Shown here: positions 15,717 through 24,424 of the stretch, piece by piece | Layout of the letters: every line of letters begins with the position of its first letter | How positions within the stretch are numbered: the stretch's first letter is position 1 | Source: Burkholderiales bacterium | GTDB lineage: Bacteria > Pseudomonadota > Gammaproteobacteria > Burkholderiales > Casimicrobiaceae | Direction: 5' to 3' | Assembly: GCA_025981645.1 (NCBI GenBank) | Contig: JAICXH010000022.1 | Coordinates: 1 to 34,169 of the forward strand | DNA: 34,169 nucleotides | Notes under the pieces: generated by a model | Database searches by the model: none | What the model saw: only the letters and a program-made list of their open reading frames with translations | What the model was told of the DNA's origin: nothing | Translations under genes and position numbers: made by a program

Positions 15717-17090
15717 CTAAGCGGGACGGCGGCTTGCGAGGGCCGCGGCACGGGTTGGGGTGATGTCCGGCGAGGTTGCCGGATAGATGTCTTTGTGATG
15801 CGATTCCGGCACGAACCACATGACGATCAGGCTGAACAATGCCACGGCCACCATGTAAGCCGCGAAAGCCCATGGCTGTCCGCCTGTGTACTCGATCAAC
15901 GCGACCCCGATCAACGGCGTCAGTCCACTCGCGTAGATGCCCGAGAACTGGTAGACGCTGCCCACTCCCGTGTAGCGAACGCGGGTATCGAAGAGTTCGG
16001 CCCAGAATGCGGCGAGCGGCGCATAGATCGCCGAGTAGATGATCCCGAGCCCGAGCACGATGCTGAGCCAGATCAACGGCGTCGAGCCGGTCCGGATCAG
16101 AGCAAACGAAGGAAACGTGAAGAGCGCGATAGCCAGGACTCCGCTTCCATAGACCGCCTTCCGACCGAACCGGTCCGACAGATGCCCATAGAAGGGGACC
16201 AGGACGACGCCGAACGCCGCACCGATGACGATCCCGTTGAGGACGACGGTCTTGGCTACATGGACGTACTGCGTCGCATAGGCCACCGCGAGCACCGCGT
16301 ATGCATTGAAGGTCAGACCCTCGATCCAGCGCATGCCCATGCCCTGGAGAACCTGCTTCGGATGCGTGCGCAACAGGTCGAAGAAGGGAATCTTCGATTC
16401 CTCCTGCGCTTGCTTGATCTTCGTGAAGGCCGGAGTCTCGAGCACCTGGAGCCGGATGTACACGCCGATGACTGCGAGCACGATCGTCGACAGAAAGGCA
16501 ATGCGCCAACCCCAGCTGAGGAACGCCTCGTTGGGCAGCAACGACAGCACACTGAACATCCCGGACGCCAGCAGAAGGCCGGCGGGCACGCCAACCTGCG
16601 GCCAGCTGCCGTAGTAGCCCCGACGCCCGCGCGGCGCGTACTCTACCGCCATCAGCACGGCTCCGCCGTACTCGCCGCCAACGCCGATCCCCTGGAAGAC
16701 GCGCGCCAGAATCAGCAGGACGGGGGCCCAAAGACCCACTTGGGAATACGTCGGCAGCAGCCCGATGATGAAGGTCGCCACGCCCATGATCACCATGGTC
16801 AGCACCAGCATGGTCTTGCGGCCGATCCTGTCACCGAGGTGCCCAAACAGCACGGCCCCGAACGGCCGCGCCAGGTAGCCGACCGCGAAGGTCGCAAATG
16901 CGACGAGCTGTCCGATTGCCGGTGGCAGGTTGGTAAAGAAGAGCTTATTGAACACCAGGGCCGCGGCGGTTCCGTAGATGAAAAAGTCGTACCACTCGAT
17001 CGTTGCTCCGATCGACGAGGCCATCGCGACCCGGGTAACCGAATGCGCGGCCACTTCCTCTGCGCGCGAATTTTCCAGACTTGGATTCAT
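15717..17090 (-). CDS. MFS transporter, MHS (metabolite:H+ symporter) family
   Basis: This 457-residue, 12-helix inner-membrane transporter starts at ATG 17090, preceded by GGGGAG at 8 nt. MHS hallmarks are the N-terminal SIGATIEWYDFFIYGTAAAL, the motif GHLGDRIGRKTMLV between helices 2 and 3, RVFQGIGVGGEYGGAVLMAV, and the repeat-copy GHLSDRFGRKAVYG. MHS members carry organic acids, proline/betaine and similar compounds. The position between aprB and aprA suggests that the substrate is linked to sulfur metabolism (a sulfonate or an organic acid co-substrate), but the sequence does not reveal it. Acquisition or rearrangement at this spot is plausible. Confidence 0.9.
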   Translation of the reverse strand: MNPSLENSRAEEVAAHSVTRVAMASSIGATIEWYDFFIYGTAAALVFNKLFFTNLPPAIGQLVAFATFAVGYLARPFGAVLFGHLGDRIGRKTMLVLTMVIMGVATFIIGLLPTYSQVGLWAPVLLILARVFQGIGVGGEYGGAVLMAVEYAPRGRRGYYGSWPQVGVPAGLLLASGMFSVLSLLPNEAFLSWGWRIAFLSTIVLAVIGVYIRLQVLETPAFTKIKQAQEESKIPFFDLLRTHPKQVLQGMGMRWIEGLTFNAYAVLAVAYATQYVHVAKTVVLNGIVIGAAFGVVLVPFYGHLSDRFGRKAVYGSGVLAIALFTFPSFALIRTGSTPLIWLSIVLGLGIIYSAIYAPLAAFWAELFDTRVRYTGVGSVYQFSGIYASGLTPLIGVALIEYTGGQPWAFAAYMVAVALFSLIVMWFVPESHHKDIYPATSPDITPTRAAALASRRPA

Positions 17091-17217
17091 CGATTGCGCT
17101 CCCCTAAGAAAGATTGGCGAACCATGCTCCCCACTTCTCATTCGTCGGCGCTATCGCCCATGCATACGATGCGCGCGCCGACAGCAGATCGTGTATCCGG
17201 TGATGGACCCGGGGCCA

Positions 17218-17697
17218 TCAGTAGTACACGCCTTTCTTCAGTTTGAGCCCGGCGTCTTCGAGCGTGCGCAGGCCGCCATCGTCGAGCCGGATGTATTTCG
17301 GCTCGTTGTACAGGAGCTGGCCGTTGCGCATCTCCCGGCTGGGCGCGGGAACATCCGCGAGCTTGGGGATTGCCGTCCCCCATGGCTTCGTAGTGATCGG
17401 CGACAGGAAGTTCTTCTCCGTTCCATCCCGGAACTTGATCTTCCAGGCGATCGTGCCTTTGCGCTCGTCGCGGTCGACGCGGACGCTGTGCCCGAGCGGG
17501 GCGAAGTCGGCATAGCCGCGGACGTCGATCGCATGCTGCGGGCATGCCTTCACGCACGAGTAGCACTCCCAGCACATGTTCGGTTCGATGTTGTAGGCCC
17601 GGCGATACGTCGGGTCGATGTGCATGATGTCCGAGGGACAGATGTCGACGCAGTGTCCGCATCCGTCGCACCTCGTCATGTAGACGAAGGTAGGCAT
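17218..17697 (-). CDS. aprB: Adenylylsulfate reductase beta subunit
   Basis: This 159-residue iron-sulfur subunit passes electrons between AprA and a membrane partner. Two [4Fe-4S] ligand sets are visible: C10, C13, C16, C20 in CDGCGHCVDICP and C42, C45, C48, C52 in CWECYSCVKACP. The tail (PKYIRLDDGGLRTLEDAGLK) wraps around AprA in known structures. The ATG at 17697 has an AGGA-type ribosome site upstream. The gene lies 45 nt after aprM and 127 nt before the MHS transporter gene. Confidence 0.97.
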   Translation of the reverse strand: MPTFVYMTRCDGCGHCVDICPSDIMHIDPTYRRAYNIEPNMCWECYSCVKACPQHAIDVRGYADFAPLGHSVRVDRDERKGTIAWKIKFRDGTEKNFLSPITTKPWGTAIPKLADVPAPSREMRNGQLLYNEPKYIRLDDGGLRTLEDAGLKLKKGVYY

Positions 17698-17742
17698 GAG
17701 TCCTGTCCTTGAACGGTTCCTGTTGAACTTCCCGTCGAGCGT

Positions 17743-18567
17743 CTAATAGTGGTGGGGTGCGTCGCGCTTGATGCCGAGCCCCATGTCCATCGGGGCGTCC
17801 CGCAGCAGGTCCATCGAGTGGCGCTCGCGCTGCTCGGGGTCGTCGCGCGTCTGCGTTGGCAGATTCGCAGCCGTACCGTTCGCCCTCGACACCCGCTTCT
17901 CGAAGGCTGCAGCCGGCTTGAAGAACATGTGGGCGAATTTCGACCATGGCACTCCCCCGAAGAGCACGATGGTCGCGATGATGTAGAGCCAGAAGAGCGC
18001 GCCGACACCACCGCCCGTGGCGGCCCAGATCACCGCGAGCGTCACGCTCGCGAGCAGCGACACGACGAAGAGGTCCGCCTTCATGAGCCGAAATGGTGAG
18101 TGGCCCTCAGCAGAGACGTCCGCGCGGATGAAGAACCAGAACCAGTAGCAGCCTACCAGCACCATCAGGGAGCCGATCCACCACAGCAGGGGCCAGATCG
18201 CCGGCGTGGTCGTCGTGCCCGTCGGGTAACCGAACACCATGACCGCAGTTGCGACGATGTAGAGCACGAACCCGTACATACCGAGCAGGTGCGCCACACG
18301 GCGCTTCGGGTTGCAGAACTCTCCCGAGGCGAGCACGTCGACGACCGCGGTCTGCACGGCAATGGAGGCCAGTTCGCCGCCCCGCACGTCGCGGCCCTTG
18401 CCCTTCGATCTGCGCATGTTGGCGAAGAAATAGCTCGCGCTACGCTTGTGAATCGTATCGAAGAGCGTCCCGGCGAGGACCGCGAGAAACATCACGACCA
18501 GGAAACCCTGCAGGAAGCCGGCAGGCAGCGACGCGCTCACCGCCGCGAACGGATTGATGCTCAACAT
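17743..18567 (-). CDS. aprM: Membrane partner of Apr (AprM-like)
   Basis: This 274-residue polytopic membrane protein has about five to six helices, for example LQGFLVVMFLAVLAGTLFDT, VAHLLGMYGFVLYIVATAVM and ALFWLYIIATIVLFGGVPW. It includes the Hdr/Nar-gamma-like pattern of histidines near helix ends (KRRVAHLLGMYG, WSKFAHMFFKPAAAFEK). AprM-type proteins replace the QmoABC complex in some sulfur oxidisers and are thought to link AprBA to quinones. The start ATG 18567 has a strong GGAGG site. The soluble tail after residue 225 is acidic and basic mixed, ending DAPHHY. It is the first gene of the locus. Confidence 0.85.
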   Translation of the reverse strand: MLSINPFAAVSASLPAGFLQGFLVVMFLAVLAGTLFDTIHKRSASYFFANMRRSKGKGRDVRGGELASIAVQTAVVDVLASGEFCNPKRRVAHLLGMYGFVLYIVATAVMVFGYPTGTTTTPAIWPLLWWIGSLMVLVGCYWFWFFIRADVSAEGHSPFRLMKADLFVVSLLASVTLAVIWAATGGGVGALFWLYIIATIVLFGGVPWSKFAHMFFKPAAAFEKRVSRANGTAANLPTQTRDDPEQRERHSMDLLRDAPMDMGLGIKRDAPHHY

Positions 18568-18591
18568 GGGAACCCCCTCCTCCGGTGCCCC

Positions 18592-18597
18592 ATTCTA
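18592..18597 (-). promoter_or_regulatory. Candidate -10 of the apr operon
   Basis: TAGAAT on the minus strand matches five of six positions of the -10 consensus and sits 25 nt upstream of aprM. No -35 of good quality is at 17 nt. A TTGCAT lies 20 nt upstream, which is too far for a normal sigma-70 spacer. An activator may be needed. Confidence 0.35.
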
Positions 18598-18691
18598 TGT
18601 GGGCGTCCCGGCGACGGATGCAAAATCTTGCTATGCGTCCATACAGCGCGTTAATGGCGCTGCAGGGTCCTGATTTCACGGAAAGGAATGG

Positions 18692-18765
18692 CGCGCCCGG
18701 CAGGATTCGAACCCACGACCCCCTGGTTCGTAGCCAGGTACTCTATCCAACTGAGCTACGGGCGC
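18692..18765 (-). tRNA. tRNA-Arg (anticodon ACG)
   Basis: The minus strand folds as a complete cloverleaf. The acceptor stem is GCGCCCG with CGGGCGC, the D-arm contains AGCTCAGTTGGATAGAGTA, the anticodon stem CCTGG/CCAGG encloses the loop CTACGAA (anticodon ACG), and the T-arm contains GGTTCGAATCC. The discriminator base would be G and CCA is not encoded. The ACG anticodon (read as ICG after deamination) decodes CGU, CGC and CGA. No integrase or duplicated tRNA end is seen nearby. Confidence 0.95.
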
Positions 18766-18774
18766 GAGCGGCGG

Positions 18775-18780
18775 AGTATA
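18775..18780 (-). promoter_or_regulatory. Candidate -10 of the tRNA-Arg gene
   Basis: TATACT lies 9 nt upstream of the mature tRNA 5' end on the same strand, at the right distance for a start site at or just before the tRNA. It is within 10 nt of the stop of the upstream phospholipase gene, so the tRNA could also be processed from readthrough. Confidence 0.45.
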
Positions 18781-18789
18781 GCAAACCGA

Positions 18790-20220
18790 TCAGTGCGGAC
18801 CGTGGCGCTCGCGCCGCAGTGCAACGGCCTTCGCGGCCCACGCGACCCCCGCCCACGCTGCGACGAAGGCGATCGGCCATGCGACCACGCGAGGCCACCA
18901 CGCCGCGACGACGCCGATCGAAATCGCGATTGCAGCCATGACGATGAGAAGTCCGGCCTCGGCCGGTCCCAGCGCCCGGCGATCGGTCAGCGCTGCGCCA
19001 AGGGCACTGCCGACGCTAACGGCACCCGCCGCGGCCCGCCCCGCGCTTCCTGAGCTCGCCCGCCGAGCGGCGCGCGACTCGACGCCCGGACCCTGTCCCG
19101 GCGCGCTCGGTCGCACCCGGTTGCGTGGCGTCAGCACGATTTCGGTCGAACGCTCGAGATCGGCCTCGTACTGAGCCGCCATCTGCTCCGAGAATGTGTC
19201 ATCCTCGATTGCGACATCGAGCTCGTAGTTGGACATCCAGCTCACGAAATTGAGGTTGGTCGAGCCCACGCGCGACCAGTGGCGATCGGCGACTGCGGTT
19301 TTCGCGTGCAACATGGTGCCATTCCACTCGAACACGCGTACGCCGCCCTCGAGAAGCGGGCGGTACTGCGCACGCGACAGCGGCGTGATCGCCGGGATGT
19401 CGCTCGCCCCCGGGACCAGGAGGCGCACGTCGACCCCGTCGCGTGCCGCGGCGCGCAGAGCGTGAACGTAGGGTGCCGTAGCAACGAAGTACGCGTCAGT
19501 GAGCCAGAGCTCGCGTCGCGCGATCGAAGCCACGACGAGATCCATCCGGAAGGTTCCCGCCTCGTCGGGCTCATTGGCGATGACGTGCAGGTGGACATCG
19601 CCCGCAGGCTCGCCGCGATCGGCGGCACCGATCAGTCCGGGAGAAAGCGCTTCGCCGCAGGTCGCGGCCACCTGGGCGAAGGCGCGCTCGACCGCCGCGA
19701 CCGCGGGGCCGCGGATCGCGACGCCAGTGTCTCGCCACGACTCGAGTTGTCGAGTGGGATCGCCGAGCCAGCGCGCGCTCACGCACAACCCGCTGACGAA
19801 GGCGATCTCGCCGTCGACAACGATCGTCTTCCGGTGGTCGCGCGAAACCCACGCGAGCGGGCTCGTAACCTGCGGCGGGTTGAACACCCGCACGTCCGCA
19901 CCGGCAGCTCGGGCGCCGCGCCACAGCCCGAGCTGGCGCCAGCATCCGAGCCAGTCGACGATGATCGAGACGGTGAGTCCTTCGGCGGCGCGCGCCGCGA
20001 GCAGCGCCGCGAATTCACGGCCTACCGCGTCGTCGTCGACGATGTAGCACTCGAACAGGATCGAACGCCGCGCGGTGGCGATGGCGTCGCGCCATGCCGG
20101 ATAGTTCTCCGCGGCGTCGCGAAGCAGCCGAACCGAGTTGCCGTCGAATGCCGGCTCGCCGGCAGCACGCGCAAATGCGCGCTCGGCGACATCCCGAAGC
20201 GGCAACGATGTGCGTGACAC
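18790..20220 (-). CDS. Phospholipase D family protein, cardiolipin synthase-like
   Basis: This enzyme probably condenses or transfers phosphatidyl groups to make cardiolipin at the membrane. Two HKD motifs are visible: HRKTIVVD (residues 129-136) and HAKTAVAD (305-312), each followed by the expected G-S/G-x-x-N-like segment (VGSTNLN after the second). I chose GTG at 20220 because GAGG precedes it and homology-like sequence begins there; the frame extends upstream without family features. The protein is 476 residues. Unlike ClsA, the membrane helices are at the C-terminus (LLIVMAAIAISIGVVAAWW, AFVAAWAGVAWAAKAVAL), following an alanine- and arginine-rich linker. Confidence 0.87.
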   Translation of the reverse strand: MSRTSLPLRDVAERAFARAAGEPAFDGNSVRLLRDAAENYPAWRDAIATARRSILFECYIVDDDAVGREFAALLAARAAEGLTVSIIVDWLGCWRQLGLWRGARAAGADVRVFNPPQVTSPLAWVSRDHRKTIVVDGEIAFVSGLCVSARWLGDPTRQLESWRDTGVAIRGPAVAAVERAFAQVAATCGEALSPGLIGAADRGEPAGDVHLHVIANEPDEAGTFRMDLVVASIARRELWLTDAYFVATAPYVHALRAAARDGVDVRLLVPGASDIPAITPLSRAQYRPLLEGGVRVFEWNGTMLHAKTAVADRHWSRVGSTNLNFVSWMSNYELDVAIEDDTFSEQMAAQYEADLERSTEIVLTPRNRVRPSAPGQGPGVESRAARRASSGSAGRAAAGAVSVGSALGAALTDRRALGPAEAGLLIVMAAIAISIGVVAAWWPRVVAWPIAFVAAWAGVAWAAKAVALRRERHGPH

Positions 20221-20276
20221 AGGCGCCTCGGCCGAACCGTGCCTACACGCGACGGACGCAGCGCGTCGCCACGGGC

Positions 20277-21308
20277 TCAGCTCGCGACCGACTCGCTCTC
20301 CAGCATGCCGAGCTGCCAGACGTCCTTCCGACCCTGGTGCATCAGCGGCATGACCGCCAGACGTCCGGTCGGGCCGATGCTCTTCGCGAGGTAGCGCATC
20401 TCGGCGAACTGGGCGCGCGTGGCCGCATCGACCTTCGGATCGAATCCATTCTCCCGCATCATCAGCAGCCCCTTGGCGCGGAGTGCCAACTCCGTATGCA
20501 GCCGAAGGTAGCACAGGATGTCGGCGACCACCGGACCCTTGAAGCGCTGCCTGAGCGAGCTCAGATAGCGCCCCGCTGGTGACTCGCCGAACCCGCCAGA
20601 CATGATCGAGTCGAGCATCTGCGTGTCCGCGTCGAATCCGTGGCCGAGCCAGCTCGCCACCGCGCGCTCGCTGCGATCGAAGGCGACCAGCAGCATCGCG
20701 GGGACGATCACGATCACCGACAGCGTCGAGATCAGCGGCGACACGAAGCCGTGGTTGTAGGCGGCATGTGGCAGAACGGCGAGCGCGTAGCCGGGAGCGA
20801 AAGCGGCGATCCCTGCCGCGGGCCAGCGCTCGAGGATCGCAATGCCGATTACCGCAAGCATCGCCGTACAGCCGCCATGCATGATCGCGGTACCGAAGCC
20901 GCGGACGATCCAGAGGCCGACGCCGGCGTCCGGGACCAGCCGCTGGTAGGCGATGTTCTCGACGATCGCAAAGCCTGCACCGACCGCGAAACCGAGAATC
21001 GCTGCGTCGACGAGGAAGCCGATGCGGTTCATCCGCACCAGCAGGACGATGACGAGGCCCTTGGCGAATTCCTCGACGAGCGGTCCGACGTAGCGTGAGT
21101 ACGTCATGAAGTCGAGACCTGTCCAGCCAATCAGCGCTCCGTTGACCTCGTAGCAGACACCGGCGACGACGACGCCCGCGACGATCACGGCAATGACGAG
21201 CCGCGCGGCGACGAGGCCGTAGCTGTCGAGCCAGAACAGTGCGGCGAGAAAGCCCAGGACCGGCAGCAGGCCGATCAGGACGTGGAGCGCGATCGCTGCG
21301 TAGCCCAT
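20277..21308 (-). CDS. PrsW-family intramembrane protease
   Basis: This 343-residue polytopic membrane protein carries the PrsW/CPBP-like metal-site motifs. EEFAK is at residues 79-83 in SRYVGPLVEEFAKGLVIVLL; the others are the GAGFAIVENIAYQ segment, the MHGG histidine, and HAAYNH in the following helix. B. subtilis PrsW cleaves an anti-sigma factor. Here a soluble C-terminal region of about 100 residues (after LVAFDRSERAVAS) is extra. The neighbouring anti-sigma-like protein at 24425-25330 is a conceivable substrate, but this is speculation. The ATG at 21308 lacks an obvious ribosome site. Confidence 0.82.
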   Translation of the reverse strand: MGYAAIALHVLIGLLPVLGFLAALFWLDSYGLVAARLVIAVIVAGVVVAGVCYEVNGALIGWTGLDFMTYSRYVGPLVEEFAKGLVIVLLVRMNRIGFLVDAAILGFAVGAGFAIVENIAYQRLVPDAGVGLWIVRGFGTAIMHGGCTAMLAVIGIAILERWPAAGIAAFAPGYALAVLPHAAYNHGFVSPLISTLSVIVIVPAMLLVAFDRSERAVASWLGHGFDADTQMLDSIMSGGFGESPAGRYLSSLRQRFKGPVVADILCYLRLHTELALRAKGLLMMRENGFDPKVDAATRAQFAEMRYLAKSIGPTGRLAVMPLMHQGRKDVWQLGMLESESVAS

Positions 21309-21381
21309 CGGGTCACATCACTGCAATCGGCCGAGCCGATTCGAGGCAGTCGCCATCGGCTCCGCTGGCGTCGGTGTGCGC

Positions 21382-24312
21382 TCAGAGGACCTTGAGCGAG
21401 AGCATCCATTCGTCTCCGTGCCTGCGTGAGCCCTGGAAGCCGACCGCATAGCCTGCCGACAGTGTCATGTCGTAGCGGTGCATCACGTGGAAACGCAGGT
21501 CGACCTGCGTGCCCACGTCGCCGTAGCCCTTGCGAAGGTCCTTGTTGCCAGGATCGGTCCACAGGCCGGTGGCGAACACTGCAGGGCGCAGCCAATTGAG
21601 GTAGAAGCCGGGTGTGCCGACGGATTCGAATACGTATGGGGGCAGGTCGAGCTCACCCAACTCGCGTAAGAAACTTTGCCCGGCAATCTCGTCGATGCCG
21701 AAGCCGGGGAGTGAATCGTAGTCGCGATAGCGTTTGACTTCGCCGTTGTCGACGTACTTGTTACCGTAACCGCCGAAGTAATAACTCGCAACGGGATTGT
21801 CACGATCGCCGTTGCCGCCGCCTGCCGCACTGCGGAGCCAGATCGATGCGTGTGGGAGCGGAAGCTGGAAGCCGTAGTCGAAGTCGCCGCGAACCTGCGT
21901 TGTCGTCCCGGTGTCAATGTGGCTCGCCTTGACCACCGCGTCCCACTTGATGCCCTTCTCGTCGTCGACCGCGCCAAGTGAGCGGCGCAGATACGTGTAG
22001 TGGAGCCCGATCTGGGCGGTCGCGAGGCGCGTGAATCCGGTGCCGACGTTTTGCGCGTTCGGCAGCGTGTCGATGTGGTCGAACCAGGCGACGTCGTAGC
22101 TCAGCTTGAGTTGGCGCGGGACGTCGTAGATCAAGAGGTCGTCGTAACCGAGCTTCGCGGCGAAGCCCTTGCGGCTCGTTTTCGTCGGCCCGAAGAGGTC
22201 GTAGAAGTCGGATCGGTTCCATGCGAGACTCGCGCGCCAGCCGAGGTAGTCGCCATCGATGGCGAAGTGCGCCCGCTCGTTGCTCGACACGTTCCCGAAC
22301 GGGGTGTAGGCAGCGGTAATGCCGATGTTGGCGAACGCGATCGGGTCGGCAAGATTGATCTTGTAGCCGAGCCCCACCGAATTCTTGTACCCCTGGACCA
22401 CCGGAAACGCATTCTCGACACCGATCTGCCCGAGCGGTTTGTAGACCCCCTTGTCCGTGACCAATCGATCGTAATCGACGGTACTTGGCGGCGGCACCTG
22501 CCAGGTTTTGACGACCGGATATTTATTCGCGATCTCGGTCCCAAGGAACGTGATCGCACTGACGTCGGTGATGGGCTTCGGGTCGATCGTCACCGGGATG
22601 AAGCCGCCACCCGTGTAGTCGAGCACGATCAGACGCCCGTCCTTGAGCGGAACGGGTCGAAAGAAGCCGGTTTCGGCGTTCGAGACCGCGTCGACCTTCC
22701 CCGTCGTCACCTCGTAGCGGAAGATGTTCGACACGCCCGTGTAATAGCTGCTGCCGTACAGGTAGCGCCCGTCCGGCGAGAACACGAAACCCTCTGGAAT
22801 CGACTGCCCGAACCGGAACTCCGACATCGGCTTCACGTCGCCGTGCTCGAGGCGCGCGAGGCTCCACACGCGAACGAACTGATCGGCGTTGAGCTCGCTC
22901 ATCGACGCCGACAGCAGGCGTCCATCCGGTGAGACGTCGAGGTCGTAGGGGACCGATTCGTACGGGAACGTATGGATGACCTGCCACGCCGTGTACGGCG
23001 CCGGTACCCTGACGATCTGGGCGAGGCCGTTTTCGTGCCGCACGCCGATCAGCGCCTTGTCGACCGGATCGACGACGATGTCGCCGATGCGTGCATCCTT
23101 GATCAGCGTGCGCTCCTCGCCGGTGTGCACGTCGATCGACATCAGGTCGCGCAGATTCTGGTTGTCGTTGGTGAAGAAGAGGGTCCCACCCGCCGGATCG
23201 TAGGCGAGCGACGTCACCTTGTAGAGCATCGGGCCCTTGAGATCGGTGAGCACCCTCGTCTGTCCCGTACGCGTGTCGAGTGCGCCGATGTGGCTGACGA
23301 CGCCTGGATAGACGAAGCCGGCGTAGAGCGTCGAGGTGCGGCCGTCGTAGTACATCCGCGAGATCGACCCCATCGGGCGCCCGGCGAGCTTCGTGTAAGG
23401 CGTGATCGGATGCTCGCGTACCTGCGCGAGGTTCTTCTGCTGAAACGCTTGCTCGAAGCGGATCCAGTCCTGCCACGCTGTTTCGAGTGGCAAGCCGAAG
23501 ACCTGCTGGAAGCGATCGGCGTAGTACGCCTTGCTGCCGTCGGTACGCTGGATCCACGCGACGACCTTCTCGGGCGAATAGGTATACGCGAGATAGGTGA
23601 AGAACCGCGTCCCGTAAAGATAAGCGTCGGCGACGACTTGGAAGCTCGTCTGCACACCTTGCGAATCGAGCCCGAGCGGATCGTAGAATTTCGTGCCGTC
23701 GCGCACCATCGTGCGAAACATCATCTCGTCGTAGCCGCCCTGCACGCGCCCGATGCCCCCGTCCATCCAAGTTTCCATGAACACGGCGCCGCCTTCGGCC
23801 CACCACCGCGGCGAGACCGTACGGGGCGAGGTCAGGTACGAGTAGAGCAAGGTTTCCGGGTTCGAAGGCTCAACGGCGATCTTGCCGTGGAAGAACGCGC
23901 GCCAGCGTCGATCCGCCGCGGAGGCCATGTCGCCCTGCACCACGTGGACCATCTCATGGTTCATCAGCGTGTACATCCGCTCGCTCGCCGGGAAGGTCTC
24001 GAATGCGTGCGAAAGCGGTGCGACGTCGACGATGATACGATCAGTCGGAATCGATCCGGTCACGGCGAAGCCGTAGTCGGACAGGTCGGTCAGCAGGATC
24101 GTTGTCGGCTCGGACGGCACCCATCCGAACGTCTTGCGCTGGAAGGTGAGCGAATTGGTGAACGTGCGCACCGTGTGCGGCACGAGGTACTGCAGCTGAT
24201 CGAAGTAGACGAGGTCGAGGTCCGGCGTCCTGACGTAGGAAAGACCGAGTCCCTCGCCGAGCGCGACGCACGGCAAGAGCGCGAGCATCAGAACGCAGAG
24301 ACTGCGGCGCAT
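21382..24312 (-). CDS. Secreted zinc metalloprotease with beta-propeller and barrel-like C-terminus
   Basis: This 976-residue exported protein starts at ATG 24312, where AGGGG precedes a signal peptide (LCVLMLALLPCVALG). A gluzincin site is visible: HEMVH at residues 119-123 and the downstream glutamate E173 in RWWAEGGAVFMETW, as in M1/MA-clan peptidases. Residues about 340-650 read as a TolB/WD40-like propeller (SISRMYYDGRTSTLYAGFVY, YDLDVSPDGRLLSASMSELN, GFVFSPDGRYLYGSSYYTGV). The last 300 residues alternate polar and aromatic residues in strand-like patterns, suggesting an outer-membrane barrel. The final residue is leucine, not phenylalanine. It may be a surface-anchored protease. Confidence 0.75.
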   Translation of the reverse strand: MRRSLCVLMLALLPCVALGEGLGLSYVRTPDLDLVYFDQLQYLVPHTVRTFTNSLTFQRKTFGWVPSEPTTILLTDLSDYGFAVTGSIPTDRIIVDVAPLSHAFETFPASERMYTLMNHEMVHVVQGDMASAADRRWRAFFHGKIAVEPSNPETLLYSYLTSPRTVSPRWWAEGGAVFMETWMDGGIGRVQGGYDEMMFRTMVRDGTKFYDPLGLDSQGVQTSFQVVADAYLYGTRFFTYLAYTYSPEKVVAWIQRTDGSKAYYADRFQQVFGLPLETAWQDWIRFEQAFQQKNLAQVREHPITPYTKLAGRPMGSISRMYYDGRTSTLYAGFVYPGVVSHIGALDTRTGQTRVLTDLKGPMLYKVTSLAYDPAGGTLFFTNDNQNLRDLMSIDVHTGEERTLIKDARIGDIVVDPVDKALIGVRHENGLAQIVRVPAPYTAWQVIHTFPYESVPYDLDVSPDGRLLSASMSELNADQFVRVWSLARLEHGDVKPMSEFRFGQSIPEGFVFSPDGRYLYGSSYYTGVSNIFRYEVTTGKVDAVSNAETGFFRPVPLKDGRLIVLDYTGGGFIPVTIDPKPITDVSAITFLGTEIANKYPVVKTWQVPPPSTVDYDRLVTDKGVYKPLGQIGVENAFPVVQGYKNSVGLGYKINLADPIAFANIGITAAYTPFGNVSSNERAHFAIDGDYLGWRASLAWNRSDFYDLFGPTKTSRKGFAAKLGYDDLLIYDVPRQLKLSYDVAWFDHIDTLPNAQNVGTGFTRLATAQIGLHYTYLRRSLGAVDDEKGIKWDAVVKASHIDTGTTTQVRGDFDYGFQLPLPHASIWLRSAAGGGNGDRDNPVASYYFGGYGNKYVDNGEVKRYRDYDSLPGFGIDEIAGQSFLRELGELDLPPYVFESVGTPGFYLNWLRPAVFATGLWTDPGNKDLRKGYGDVGTQVDLRFHVMHRYDMTLSAGYAVGFQGSRRHGDEWMLSLKVL

Positions 24313-24362
24313 GTTCTTGTCACCCCTCCCCTTCGGGTGCCGGCAAGGATAGAGACTATCGG

Positions 24363-24396
24363 TACAAAAGAAAACCGCCGGCGGCTGCCGGCGGTT
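24363..24396 (-). terminator. Rho-independent terminator after the anti-sigma/repeat gene
   Basis: A perfect 10-bp inverted repeat, AACCGCCGGC and GCCGGCGGTT, encloses a 4-nt loop (24373-24396). On the minus strand it is followed by TTTTCTTTTGTA. It lies 28 nt after the repeat-gene stop and ends that operon before the metalloprotease gene. Confidence 0.88.
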
Positions 24397-24424
24397 CTCG
24401 TGATGTGCAAGTATGGGGCGTTGG

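Noticed and set aside
13819-15720. Plus-strand frame of over 600 codons opposite aprA
   Set aside because: aprA on the minus strand is unambiguous, and the antisense frame lacks motifs.
18692-18765. tRNA-Arg as a phage or island attachment site
   Set aside because: No integrase gene and no duplicated tRNA 3' end were seen around it.
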